DNA from: Sphingobacterium detergens
GTDB lineage: Bacteria; Bacteroidota; Bacteroidia; Sphingobacteriales; Sphingobacteriaceae
NCBI RefSeq assembly: GCF_003610355.1
Contig: NZ_RAPY01000005.1
Span: 124,001 to 188,000, forward strand
Length of the DNA: 64,000 nucleotides
Reading direction: 5' to 3'
How positions within the stretch are numbered: position 1 is the first letter of the stretch; each line of letters begins with the position of its first letter. This document shows positions 17,896 to 25,856 of the stretch, one piece after another. The position numbers were made by a program, and so were the translations under genes. The notes under the pieces are model-generated. The model was not told the DNA's origin, ran no database searches, and saw nothing but the letters and a program-made list of their open reading frames with translations.

Positions 17896-17939
17896 AAGGG
17901 AAAAAGAAATAAAATTGGGCTCCCTGTAACAAGGCGCCC
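17896..17939 (-). terminator. Probable rho-independent terminator
   Basis: On the minus strand the arms GGGC and GCCC (17936-17939 and 17917-17920), with an inner CCT/AGG stem, are followed by a T-rich run (17896-17916). It lies directly after the 157-residue orphan gene at 17975. The stem has internal mismatches, so it may be weak. Confidence 0.45.
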
Positions 17940-17974
17940 TAAAAAAACAAAAAACAAGCGTTATTTTGACACAA

Positions 17975-18448
17975 TTAAACCTCAGCTTCTTGATAGAGAT
18001 CTGAAATAGGTAAAGTTGCTGTAAATGACTCTGGTCTATTTTGCTCAAAATTTAACACACCTGAGATAGTTACCCGTCCACCAGTTAAGTTTTCAATTTT
18101 TGCTGCCCTTCGATTCACCTTAAAGCGAACAGAAACATCAGACTTTATATTGTCTTTCCGTTCAAATGGAATGACCAAAATTTGCTCCAAATTAACATCC
18201 AAAGCAGAATGTAATGGCTTTACTTTTCGAATAACAATATTCTTGAGACGGTCATCGTTTCGTTCGGCTTTGAAGACAAACACCCCACTTCTGGCATTTC
18301 TATCGCCACTGTATTGCCCCGGGCGCTCCTGAAACATATAGCTGACAGTCATTCCAACGCTTCTATTAAATCGTTGCTCAAGTTGTCTTTTCCTCCAAAA
18401 AAGATACCCCCCTAAAAATAAAAAAATAAGTACGGCTATGGTCATCAT
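17975..18448 (-). CDS. Small membrane-anchored protein of unknown function
   Basis: This 157-residue protein starts with a single hydrophobic helix (about residues 2-17) followed by RKR, so the soluble part probably faces the cytoplasm or forms a signal anchor. The remainder is mostly beta strand, with VSVRFKVNRRAA and GGRVTISGVLNF. I do not recognise a family. It is a solitary gene between two terminators, with neither side close enough for an operon. The clean reading frame and ATG argue that it is real. Confidence 0.65.
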   Translation of the reverse strand: MMTIAVLIFLFLGGYLFWRKRQLEQRFNRSVGMTVSYMFQERPGQYSGDRNARSGVFVFKAERNDDRLKNIVIRKVKPLHSALDVNLEQILVIPFERKDNIKSDVSVRFKVNRRAAKIENLTGGRVTISGVLNFEQNRPESFTATLPISDLYQEAEV

Positions 18449-18665
18449 ATCAATATGTTGGTTAAAATTAAATGACTAACGTGTTGCACACATCGGTGCT
18501 ATTAAACACAACCAAATATCTGATATTACTATTAATTCAACATTAAATCGACCAGGGACAAATAAGGGACATTTGAGAATGCACTCGCAAACAGCCCCCT
18601 ATGCAGATTAACTTTTTATTAACAAAGTCCCGGGTATAGGTTTGAATAAAAAGTACAATTCCGAA

Positions 18666-18704
18666 ACAAAGGAGCCAGATCATAATATGATCCGGCTCCT
18701 TTGT
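18666..18704 (-). terminator. Strong hairpin terminator after the guanylyltransferase gene
   Basis: ACAAAGGAGCC at 18666-18676 pairs with GGCTCCTTTGT at 18694-18704, with a second inner stem GATCATA/TATGATC. It ends 5 bases before the stop codon of the minus-strand gene at 18709. On the minus strand a T-rich stretch follows. Confidence 0.8.
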
Positions 18705-18708
18705 CGAT

Positions 18709-19707
18709 CTAGTCAATCAGTTTGGACTGATGACGTTCTAAAGTATTATATATTTTTTTGACGTCCTGCGACTTTTCTTTCTGCAGTACAAGAATGGCAT
18801 CTTTGGTATGCACAAGTATACTATCTTTTAAACCAACAAAGGCAGTATAAACATCCGTACCTATGACCATATTACCATTTTCATCCACAGGATGCCCTGT
18901 CTGTTTTAAATAATCATACATAGATTCAAAAGATCCGAGATCTGACCATTGAAAACTTGTTGCAACCACGCGAATTTTTTTGGACCGTTCCATGACCGCA
19001 TAATCAATAGAAATGGATGGGATCTCTTTTGACAGAGTCAAGCCGAGCTCCCCATCCTGGCGATGCTGCCAGGCATTAAACGCTGTTGCATATACCTTGG
19101 GTTCAAAATTCTGTAATTCGCTAAGAAAAGTGTCTGCACGGAAACAGAACATCCCTGAGTTCCATAGGAAATTGCCTCGCTCAATAAAATCTTCCGCCGT
19201 ATCTTGATTTGGCTTCTCCCGAAAAGATAACACCTTATCATCTTTGTATTCAATATAACCGTAGCCCGTTTCAGGTCGTGTTGGCTGTATACCAAAGGTG
19301 ACAATATAACCTTTGTTTGCTTTTTCAATTCCGGATTGAATAGCCTTTGCGTAAGCATCATCGCCTACAATAACATGATCCGATGGCGTGACAATCAGAA
19401 TATCGTCTGGCTGTGCTGCAAAAGCAGCAAATGCAATTGCTGCGGCCGTATTGCGTGGTGTAGCTTCCACAATATCGATATAGTCCACTTTATTGTTTTC
19501 CATCACCTCCCGGCTCAGGCTATGATTGTCACGATTGCCTACGACAATCACCTGACCGCATAAGGACTGATTACGCTTAATGGTCATTTCAAACAAAGAC
19601 CCCTCTTTGAATAAAGAGAGATATTGTTTGGGATAGCTCTTCCGTGATAGGGGCCACAGCCGGCTACCAACTCCTCCAGTTAATACAACATGGATAATAG
19701 TACTCAT
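18709..19707 (-). CDS. Mannose-1-phosphate guanylyltransferase
   Basis: This 332-residue nucleotidyltransferase makes GDP-mannose. The opening VVLTGGVGSRLWPLSRKSYPKQ is split across the nucleotide-binding signature. TPSDHVI, GYGYIEYK, FREKP, WNSGMF and the C-terminal SFQWSDLGSF blocks match the ManC catalytic domain. It lacks the C-terminal isomerase domain of bifunctional ManC. The longer frame begins with TTG; ATG at 19707 is 6 bases after the upstream gene. No phosphomannomutase or GDP-mannose-modifying gene is nearby, so GDP-mannose itself may be the donor for a transferase in the locus. Confidence 0.94.
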   Translation of the reverse strand: MSTIIHVVLTGGVGSRLWPLSRKSYPKQYLSLFKEGSLFEMTIKRNQSLCGQVIVVGNRDNHSLSREVMENNKVDYIDIVEATPRNTAAAIAFAAFAAQPDDILIVTPSDHVIVGDDAYAKAIQSGIEKANKGYIVTFGIQPTRPETGYGYIEYKDDKVLSFREKPNQDTAEDFIERGNFLWNSGMFCFRADTFLSELQNFEPKVYATAFNAWQHRQDGELGLTLSKEIPSISIDYAVMERSKKIRVVATSFQWSDLGSFESMYDYLKQTGHPVDENGNMVIGTDVYTAFVGLKDSILVHTKDAILVLQKEKSQDVKKIYNTLERHQSKLID

Positions 19708-19713
19708 GATCAA

Positions 19714-20136
19714 TTAATTATTTCCCGCTTCCTTATCGGCTACGACTTTTCGTAAACCCGCACTTGAAAAACGATGTGTACGCTTATTATAATAAATTTC
19801 AATATTTTCTTCTACACAGTAGGATCTTCCTGTAAAATCAGTATCCCGATACTCCTCGCCAATAATACGTATATGAATTGGTAAAGCTTTGATCATATCA
19901 ATCAAATCCTGTTCAGTCTCATAAGGGATTATCTCATCCACATAGCGGCAGCCCTCCAATTGAATATAACGTTCGACAATAGTCTGTGTGGGCTTGGCTT
20001 TCTCCGGAAATACCTCCGAAGGATCCGTATTAAGTCCAACGATCAGATAATCACAGTGTCGCTTAGCTTCTTCCAACATCATAATATGGCCAGCATGCAA
20101 TAGATCGAATACACCAAAAGTAATTCCTATTTTCAT
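19714..20136 (-). CDS. Cytidylyltransferase-like protein (TagD family), copy 2
   Basis: This 140-residue protein has the nucleotidyltransferase fold of TagD-type enzymes, which join a CMP or AMP group to a phosphorylated alcohol or sugar. The HxGH catalytic motif is HAGH at residues 14-17 in FDLLHAGHI. The C-terminal block is HRFSSAGLRKVV in place of the usual RTxGISTT of TagD. It is about 60-65 percent identical by eye to the upstream copy at 20189-20653, including ERYIQL, YVDEI and FTGR. The substrate is unknown. The gene sits in an operon with the guanylyltransferase. Confidence 0.88.
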   Translation of the reverse strand: MKIGITFGVFDLLHAGHIMMLEEAKRHCDYLIVGLNTDPSEVFPEKAKPTQTIVERYIQLEGCRYVDEIIPYETEQDLIDMIKALPIHIRIIGEEYRDTDFTGRSYCVEENIEIYYNKRTHRFSSAGLRKVVADKEAGNN

Positions 20137-20155
20137 CTAATTATGTTTTTTTGCT

Positions 20156-20183
20156 GATGAGAGCTCGCAAGCTCGGTTTCATC
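20156..20183. repeat. Small hairpin between the two cytidylyltransferase-like genes
   Basis: GATGAGAGCT and AGCTCGGTTTCATC form an imperfect hairpin in the 52-base gap. No T-run follows on the minus strand, so it may act as an mRNA processing or stability element. Its core GAGCTC..GCTCGGTT resembles the hairpin in the 51-bp tandem repeat at 49147. Confidence 0.35.
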
Positions 20184-20188
20184 TTTCT

Positions 20189-20653
20189 CTAAATAGATTT
20201 TAAAACTGTTTCTTCATTTGAATTAGCATCCGCAACAATCTTACGCAGGCCTGAACTTGAAAAACGGTGGTCTCTACTGTTAAAATATAACTCAATACCC
20301 GTTTCCTCACAGTACTCCCTTCCTGTGAAGCTCTTCTCCCGGTATTCATCGCCGACAATACGCACATCGACTTTAAAGGACCTCAGGATATCCTCCAGAT
20401 CCTGCTCAGTAGCATAAGGTACAATCTGATCCACATATTTACAGCCCTTGAGCTGAATATAACGTTCCACAACAGTTTGCGCAGGTTTGTTTTTTTCGGG
20501 ACGATCCAAGGTCGGATCGGTCTGCAGACCACAGATTAAGAAATCGCACTGACGCTTGGCATCTTCAAGCATTTTGATATGTCCGGCATGTAACAAATCA
20601 AATGCACTGAATGTGATACCGATACGCGTATTTTTGGCTGGTATATTTACCAT
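20189..20653 (-). CDS. Cytidylyltransferase-like protein (TagD family), copy 1
   Basis: This 154-residue paralogue of the following gene has a slightly longer N-terminus and C-terminus. The HAGH motif lies at residues 22-25 in FDLLHAGHI, and the C-terminal block is HRFSSSGLRKIV. Both copies keep the catalytic and closing motifs, so both are probably active, perhaps on different phosphorylated substrates. It is the first gene of a three-gene operon ending in mannose-1-phosphate guanylyltransferase. Glycerol-phosphate activation is possible but not shown. Confidence 0.88.
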   Translation of the reverse strand: MVNIPAKNTRIGITFSAFDLLHAGHIKMLEDAKRQCDFLICGLQTDPTLDRPEKNKPAQTVVERYIQLKGCKYVDQIVPYATEQDLEDILRSFKVDVRIVGDEYREKSFTGREYCEETGIELYFNSRDHRFSSSGLRKIVADANSNEETVLKSI

Positions 20654-20701
20654 AATAACATTAAAATTTAATTATTAAAGGTACTTCCTTTATAAATTTA
20701 C

Positions 20702-20709
20702 CAAATATA
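20702..20709 (-). promoter_or_regulatory. Candidate -7 promoter element for the cytidylyltransferase operon
   Basis: TATATTTG on the minus strand matches TAnnTTTG, 48 bases upstream of the ATG at 20653. A -33 element at the right distance is not clear. Confidence 0.35.
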
Positions 20710-20768
20710 AAATTATAACAGGAGAACAATAGAAAATAACATTTAGTTCGACAAAATTAAGGCGAATA

Positions 20769-21290
20769 TCACACCAAAGAAGGGACATCGGCATGTCTAA
20801 GGTACAAATTCGCACAGGCACGTGCATCGGAAAGTGCCTCATGGTGATTAAGTTCAATCCCTAGCACTTCACAACAGGCGTTCAGTCGGGCCGGCTTAAA
20901 GCCTTTTTCTTGATAAATCTTGAACGTGCATTCCCATTTTTCCATTAAACCCAAACTATCGTAAGGTAGATTATAATAATTCATGGTTTTACGCAATACT
21001 CCACGGTCAAATAATTCATTATGTGCAACCATAATTCGATTATTGATCAATGGGAAAATCCGGGAAAACAACTCTTTAAAAGTAGGCGCTTGTGCTGTAT
21101 CTCTTGGCCTAATCCCATGAACACGCGTTGTCTGCCACATATATTGGTTTTGAGGAGGTTGGATCAGTGAATAAAACTCTTCAACGATAACCCCTTGCTC
21201 CACTACCACCAGGCCAATGGCACAAGCGGAGTTTTGGTTGGCCGTAGCTGTCTCGAAATCTATTGCTGTAAAACTTAATCCTGATTGCAT
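20769..21290 (-). CDS. DEDDh 3'-5' exonuclease (DnaQ-like)
   Basis: This 173-residue exonuclease domain protein carries ExoI DFET at residues 11-14, ExoII around VAHNELFDRGVL, and the ExoIII His-Asp pair in HEALSDARACANLYL. The order and spacing match the epsilon-subunit-like stand-alone exonucleases common in Bacteroidota. ATG at 21290 was chosen because the longer frame begins with GTG two codons upstream. It stands alone between the WecA-like gene and the cytidylyltransferase operon and has no evident link to glycan synthesis. Confidence 0.92.
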   Translation of the reverse strand: MQSGLSFTAIDFETATANQNSACAIGLVVVEQGVIVEEFYSLIQPPQNQYMWQTTRVHGIRPRDTAQAPTFKELFSRIFPLINNRIMVAHNELFDRGVLRKTMNYYNLPYDSLGLMEKWECTFKIYQEKGFKPARLNACCEVLGIELNHHEALSDARACANLYLRHADVPSLV

Positions 21291-21340
21291 GTTCACTCCT
21301 CCTAAAAGTCGAGGTAAAATTAGAGGTTTTTTAGATCATA

Positions 21341-22462
21341 TCAAACCCCCGTTTGCAACAAGCTCTCCTGCTTCTCTTTTTTAGGCATTTCGATAATTTT
21401 TGCTTCTTTGACTACAGCCACTTCTGGAATCCGCTGTGCTCTTCTGCTTCTGCGCGCCCTCACCATCTGTATACGCCGGCGGCGTACAGCATGCTCGATT
21501 TCGCCTTTTATATGATAATTGTTAAAAATATACTGTTTGACAATGAGATAAAAAGCGCTCAATGCTGTTAATATAGCTATAGCAAAGGACCATTGCGTTG
21601 ATGCATCAAATTGGACAATATAAATGACCGATGCGCCAAGCACTAACTGGACAAGGCCATAAACAGTGGAGACCAGCAAGCTACTGCGACCAACTTCGTT
21701 GCTTAACACATGGAGTAAGAATGTGCGATGTGGCTCAAAGATATGATAACCTTGGTAAACACGACGTGCAACGGACCAACCGATTTCAATACCATATACC
21801 CCGAGGAAAAGAACATACGTAAAATCACCCGTTTTAAGAATTAATTTGCCCAAAGCAAACAATAGCATAAAGGAGAGTACGGCTGGTCCTACATCTCCGG
21901 CGAAACAAGCTGCTTTCTTACGAAAGTTAAAAAATCCAAAAACAACCACCCCCAATAAGGTAAAGATCAGGAAATCTTGCTCGATATAATTAATCTTTGT
22001 ATTAACGTAAAATAAGAGACCGCCCATGATCAATGTACAAAAAGCAGTCATCCCATTGATGCCATCCATAAAATTGTAAGCATTGATAACTCCAATCGTA
22101 AATACAAAAGCCAATACAAGGTAATACCAAGGATAATTGAATATACCGAACTCATACACCATAAGTAAAACGGATGCCAAATGCACTGTTAATCTTGCTG
22201 TTGGATGTACTCCTCGAATATCATCCAAGAATGAAATATAAGTTAAAAGCGTTAAGCCCAAAAAGAACCAGGGATACTGGAAATCGTTGTTTATAAAATA
22301 TATAATTGCAGCGACATAAAAAATAATACCCGCCCCACGAATTGTCACCTTCGTATGTGAAGAACGCTCATTGGGTTTATCAATTATATTAAATCGATCT
22401 GCAATTTTTAAATAAAGAAATTCTAAGGCGAAAAGGAATATAAGAGTAAAGATATAAATCAT
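21341..22462 (-). CDS. WecA/MraY-family undecaprenyl-phosphate sugar-1-phosphate transferase
   Basis: This 373-residue polytopic enzyme has about ten membrane helices. Motifs are DKPNERSSH and IRGAGI near the start, FLDDIRGVHP with the catalytic Asp pair, NAYNFMDGINGM and FAGDVG. It transfers HexNAc-1-phosphate, most likely GlcNAc-1-phosphate, to undecaprenyl phosphate and so starts a glycan. The C-terminus has an unusually basic tail (HAVRRRR to RRSRRAQR) and is longer than in E. coli WecA. It has its own promoter and sits between the two glycan blocks, so it could serve either; with WecB and WecC in the locus an ECA-like start is attractive. Confidence 0.93.
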   Translation of the reverse strand: MIYIFTLIFLFALEFLYLKIADRFNIIDKPNERSSHTKVTIRGAGIIFYVAAIIYFINNDFQYPWFFLGLTLLTYISFLDDIRGVHPTARLTVHLASVLLMVYEFGIFNYPWYYLVLAFVFTIGVINAYNFMDGINGMTAFCTLIMGGLLFYVNTKINYIEQDFLIFTLLGVVVFGFFNFRKKAACFAGDVGPAVLSFMLLFALGKLILKTGDFTYVLFLGVYGIEIGWSVARRVYQGYHIFEPHRTFLLHVLSNEVGRSSLLVSTVYGLVQLVLGASVIYIVQFDASTQWSFAIAILTALSAFYLIVKQYIFNNYHIKGEIEHAVRRRRIQMVRARRSRRAQRIPEVAVVKEAKIIEMPKKEKQESLLQTGV

Positions 22463-22494
22463 AAAATGTAATTAGTGAGTCAAATAAAGCTGTG

Positions 22495-22527
22495 CAAATA
22501 TAATAATATTAAGTTTTATTTAACAAA
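22495..22527 (-). promoter_or_regulatory. Bacteroidota-type promoter for the WecA-like gene
   Basis: On the minus strand TTTG (22524-22527) is followed after 21 bases by TATATTTG (22495-22502). The -7 element ends 32 bases before the ATG at 22462. Confidence 0.62.
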
Positions 22528-22669
22528 CGTTACTAACAACATTTTCGCTACATTAAGAAAATATTTCTTTTGTTTTTTTTTTTGTAAATGAGGATCAATA
22601 CAAAAAAACAGCTTTCTTGACTTGATAAAAAAGGAATCAGTGATCTTTTGCAAAAAGCATGCAAACAAC

Positions 22670-22723
22670 TTAAATTAATACAGAGAAAAAAACGTTAACG
22701 TTTTTTTCTCTGTATTAATTTAA
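22670..22723. terminator. Perfect 54-bp palindrome, probable terminator of the first glycan block
   Basis: Both arms are 27 bases with no mismatch, centred between 22696 and 22697 in AACGTT. The arms carry a run of seven A and seven T, so a U-tract lies inside the stem in either direction. The stop codon of the glycosyltransferase gene (22715-22717) is inside the right arm. It separates the polymerase block from the WecA-like gene. Confidence 0.72.
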
Positions 22724-23809
22724 TATCTTATTCTCTATTTCAACAAATAGTTTCTGCTCGGAGAAGTTATTCTTCACAAATAAGACACCATTCCTACCAT
22801 GTTCTTGTCTAACTTGTGGGTTTTTATAATAGTAATCTATTGCTTCAGCAATCGGCTTGGGTGCAATTTCAGTGTATATACCTGTTATATTTTCTTGAAT
22901 CGCATTGATACAACCAGTACTTTTGGTTGTGATTATAGGTAACCTACTGGCCGAAGCCTCTAATATCCCCACAGGAAAGCCTTCACGATATGATGGCAGG
23001 ATGAAGACATCCATTTCATTGTAACATGAAGCAGTATCTTCTACAAAGTCAAAAAAACGAATTGAAGGACTATTTTTAATTTTTTGGAGTGTATCTTCTG
23101 GAACAGCATCCCGCACTTCCAAAGGTCCAACAATATGTAGATAAACATCAGATTTTCCATCTGCAAACTGTAGCCAGCCTTGTATCAACTCTACTACGCC
23201 TTTATCTCTAACAAGCCGACCAACATATCCGACTACGAAATCACTATTTTGCTTTGGCCTGTATTGAAAACGTTGTATATCTATTCCACTACAGGTTCCT
23301 TTTCCCAATACCATACTTTTGGCCGGATTATTCAGTTTGTAATCCTTAGATAGCCTCTGCAGGGATTCGCTTACGATCACCACATCTGTAGCTAATGCCC
23401 CCACAAATCTTTCAATCATGATCAATAATGTCCTTTTAAATCCTTTGGCTGTCTCAAAAACAACACCATGTCTAAAAAACACTCTTTTTTCTACTCTGGC
23501 TAAATAAGCTGCTGTAATCCCAATAAGTCCTCCTTTTGGCGAGTGTGCCACTACAATCGGAAATCTCTCTTTCCTTATAAATCTTGTCAACCGTAGAATG
23601 GAGAGAGCATCTTGAAGTGGCGAAATAGCCTTTAGAACTGCAACAGGAAATACTTTAAAGCCTTTTTCCTTAGCCTGTTTATAAAGATATTCATCCTCAG
23701 TACAAGCCACTGTGAAATCATACCCTTTCTTGGAAAAGTGTGAGAATTGATTCCCAAAAAAGTGATTAACCACAAATGACACGTTGATTACATGTAATAT
23801 TTTTTTCAT
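22715..23809 (-). CDS. Family 4 glycosyltransferase
   Basis: This 364-residue GT-B enzyme has the N-terminal MKKILHVINVSF opening with HSPKGGLIGI, and a C-terminal donor site including VGYVGRLVRDKGV, LPSYREGFPVGILEA (the E(x)7E motif) and ARNGV-like HGRNGV. ATG at 23809 was used because the longer frame begins with TTG. It is the last gene of the first glycan block, ending in the palindrome. Sugar specificity is unknown; it resembles the pyrophosphoryl-lipid sugar transferases that act on the first residue. Confidence 0.93.
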   Translation of the reverse strand: MKKILHVINVSFVVNHFFGNQFSHFSKKGYDFTVACTEDEYLYKQAKEKGFKVFPVAVLKAISPLQDALSILRLTRFIRKERFPIVVAHSPKGGLIGITAAYLARVEKRVFFRHGVVFETAKGFKRTLLIMIERFVGALATDVVIVSESLQRLSKDYKLNNPAKSMVLGKGTCSGIDIQRFQYRPKQNSDFVVGYVGRLVRDKGVVELIQGWLQFADGKSDVYLHIVGPLEVRDAVPEDTLQKIKNSPSIRFFDFVEDTASCYNEMDVFILPSYREGFPVGILEASASRLPIITTKSTGCINAIQENITGIYTEIAPKPIAEAIDYYYKNPQVRQEHGRNGVLFVKNNFSEQKLFVEIENKILN

Positions 23810-23832
23810 TCCGCACAATTAATTGTCACCCG

Positions 23833-24918
23833 CTATAATTTGTATTTTAAAGTGTTATATAGATTTATCAACTGATGTACTGTCGTTTCCAAATCATAAT
23901 TTTGAGACCTTTGCAAACCTTTCTCTCGAATATTACAATAGAATATCGGATCGTCTAAAGATAAAATTTGTTCAGCAAGTTCCGCTATATTTCCTTTTTC
24001 AAATAATAATCCACCACCAGACACTACTTGAGCCAAACCATTGACATTCGACGCTATTGTCGGAATTCCACAGGCCATAGCTTCGGCGGCGGCTAAGCCA
24101 AACCCTTCCCAATGTGAACTTAGAATAGCAATATCACACATTTTTATTAAGGAATAAATATCTGTTCGTATTCCTAAAAAAGTCACCCTTTCGCTAACAC
24201 CTAACGCTATTGCAAGCTGTTTGACAGCTTCAAAGCGTTCCCCTTCTCCGATGAACAGCAATTTAAATTGCTGGGGAAGCAATTGTAATGATCGAACCAC
24301 TGTGTCTTGATCTTTCTCTTGTCGAAATGCTGCCACCATGCACATCAATTTGTCCTGATTACCAAATCCAAACAGGCTTCTGTCATGCGCCACAGCTTCA
24401 TTAATACATCCTATTTGGATTCCATTATTTATCACCTTGTACTTGCTGTCGGCTGCTCCCATTTTATTCTGCAAAGTTATTTTCACGCTTTCACTTATGC
24501 AAATGATAGCTGTATACATCGAATAAATCACGCGTTCCAACGGACGAAACACCCAACTTTGAAGCCGACGGTTGGAAGTACTATGTTCTGTAAATATTAA
24601 CGTTGTTTTACTAAATGATAAAAGCTTTGCCAAAGCAACAAAATACATGGACGGAAAAAGGTGTACATGAATTAGCTCATATCTCTTTAGGTAGGGAATT
24701 AACTTGAAGATATAAAATGGATTATAAAATGATTTCCCCAGGAATTCAATTCGAATGTTTGACTTTTTCTGTAATTCTTCAAAAAACGGCGTCCGCTCTC
24801 CATTTAACAATAATAAGTCAACCTGGAACTTCCCTTGTACTAAGCTGGGCAAAATAGAAATAATTAATTTCTCAGCACCACCTGTATGGAGACTATTGAT
24901 TACATGTAAAACCTTCAA
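23833..24918 (-). CDS. Family 4 glycosyltransferase (TTG start)
   Basis: This 361-residue GT-B enzyme opens VLHVINSLHTGGAEKL, the typical GT4 glycine-rich acceptor loop. The donor site includes FIGEGERFEAVK and SSHWEGFGLAAAEAMACG with the two conserved Glu residues. The start must be TTG at 24918: an in-frame stop lies three codons upstream and no ATG fits the conserved opening. It is 23 bases upstream of the final GT4 gene. Confidence 0.92.
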   Translation of the reverse strand: MKVLHVINSLHTGGAEKLIISILPSLVQGKFQVDLLLLNGERTPFFEELQKKSNIRIEFLGKSFYNPFYIFKLIPYLKRYELIHVHLFPSMYFVALAKLLSFSKTTLIFTEHSTSNRRLQSWVFRPLERVIYSMYTAIICISESVKITLQNKMGAADSKYKVINNGIQIGCINEAVAHDRSLFGFGNQDKLMCMVAAFRQEKDQDTVVRSLQLLPQQFKLLFIGEGERFEAVKQLAIALGVSERVTFLGIRTDIYSLIKMCDIAILSSHWEGFGLAAAEAMACGIPTIASNVNGLAQVVSGGGLLFEKGNIAELAEQILSLDDPIFYCNIREKGLQRSQNYDLETTVHQLINLYNTLKYKL

Positions 24919-24952
24919 TATGAATTACTTTAATGGGTGACAACACTATTAA

Positions 24953-25852
24953 TTAAAATTTCCGCTTCTTAATTATCGCTCTTATCTGGCTGATGCGTTT
25001 CCAACTCAAAACGAAAGCGGGAAATAGTAAAAGGAAAATTAGGAATTTATTTCGCGAATGATAAAAAATCTCTCTAAAACTTTTGTTTCCCGAGATAGAA
25101 TATGATATATATTTGACGTAATTTTTGGCTGCAGACAATAAATCGAGTGGTTGATCTTGGAGCATACGCTTCTCAAGTATAAACCCATTAATATTATTTG
25201 CCGCAAGATTAGTTGTACTGGAGGATAAACCATCTGCTAGGTAATCTCCAGCATATAAAAGTTTATTTACGCATCTAAATTTTCCGTATCGTTGCATATT
25301 CATGTAGATAACACCTTCGGGAATCAGTTTTTCCCCCGGATAGGCAGCGACCAAACTTTCTTTATATAAAGCGGTATGTACAATAAATAGTTTATCACCT
25401 TCACATTTGTACTTTCCAAAGTACATCTCGATGTAGGTCGAAGTCTCCAAATTAAACTCGGTACCGATAATTTCTCCTACTGTGTTTGATTTGAGAAATA
25501 CCAAACCGATCTCCTCCGCCCTCAACTCCGAAATATATCGTTTGATGAGTTCCAATGCATTTGGGAGCAGATAATCATCAGAATCCAAGACCAATGTATA
25601 GGTCCCAACAGGTTTTTGGTCAAATGCATGAATAACAGCATTTGTCTTGCCCGCATTATTCTGTTTTATATATCGGATATTTAGTTTCTTCTCATCAAGC
25701 CATGGCTGTACTATTGACATCGTATCATCCGTAGATCCATCATCGACCAGAACCCATTCAAAGTCATGGGGGTCAAACTGAATGAGTGTCTGATAAATTC
25801 TGTGCAAACAATAGCCTCTATTGAAACTCGGTGTAATGATAGAAAGCAACAT
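24953..25852 (-). CDS. Family 2 glycosyltransferase
   Basis: This 299-residue GT-A enzyme starts LLSIITPSFNRGYCL. VLVDDGSTDDT and LVLDSDDYLL supply the Asp residues for nucleotide-sugar and metal binding, and NNAGKTNAV precedes them. A hydrophobic C-terminal region (about residues 270-290) suggests membrane association. It is 4 bases from the following GT2 gene, so the two are co-translated. Confidence 0.93.
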   Translation of the reverse strand: MLLSIITPSFNRGYCLHRIYQTLIQFDPHDFEWVLVDDGSTDDTMSIVQPWLDEKKLNIRYIKQNNAGKTNAVIHAFDQKPVGTYTLVLDSDDYLLPNALELIKRYISELRAEEIGLVFLKSNTVGEIIGTEFNLETSTYIEMYFGKYKCEGDKLFIVHTALYKESLVAAYPGEKLIPEGVIYMNMQRYGKFRCVNKLLYAGDYLADGLSSSTTNLAANNINGFILEKRMLQDQPLDLLSAAKNYVKYISYSISGNKSFREIFYHSRNKFLIFLLLFPAFVLSWKRISQIRAIIKKRKF

Positions 25853-25856
25853 TAAA

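Noticed and set aside
19714..20653. Teichoic-acid glycerol-phosphate pathway
   Set aside because: TagD-like proteins are present but no TagF/TagB-type polymerase or glycerophosphotransferase is seen, and the organism is Gram-negative.
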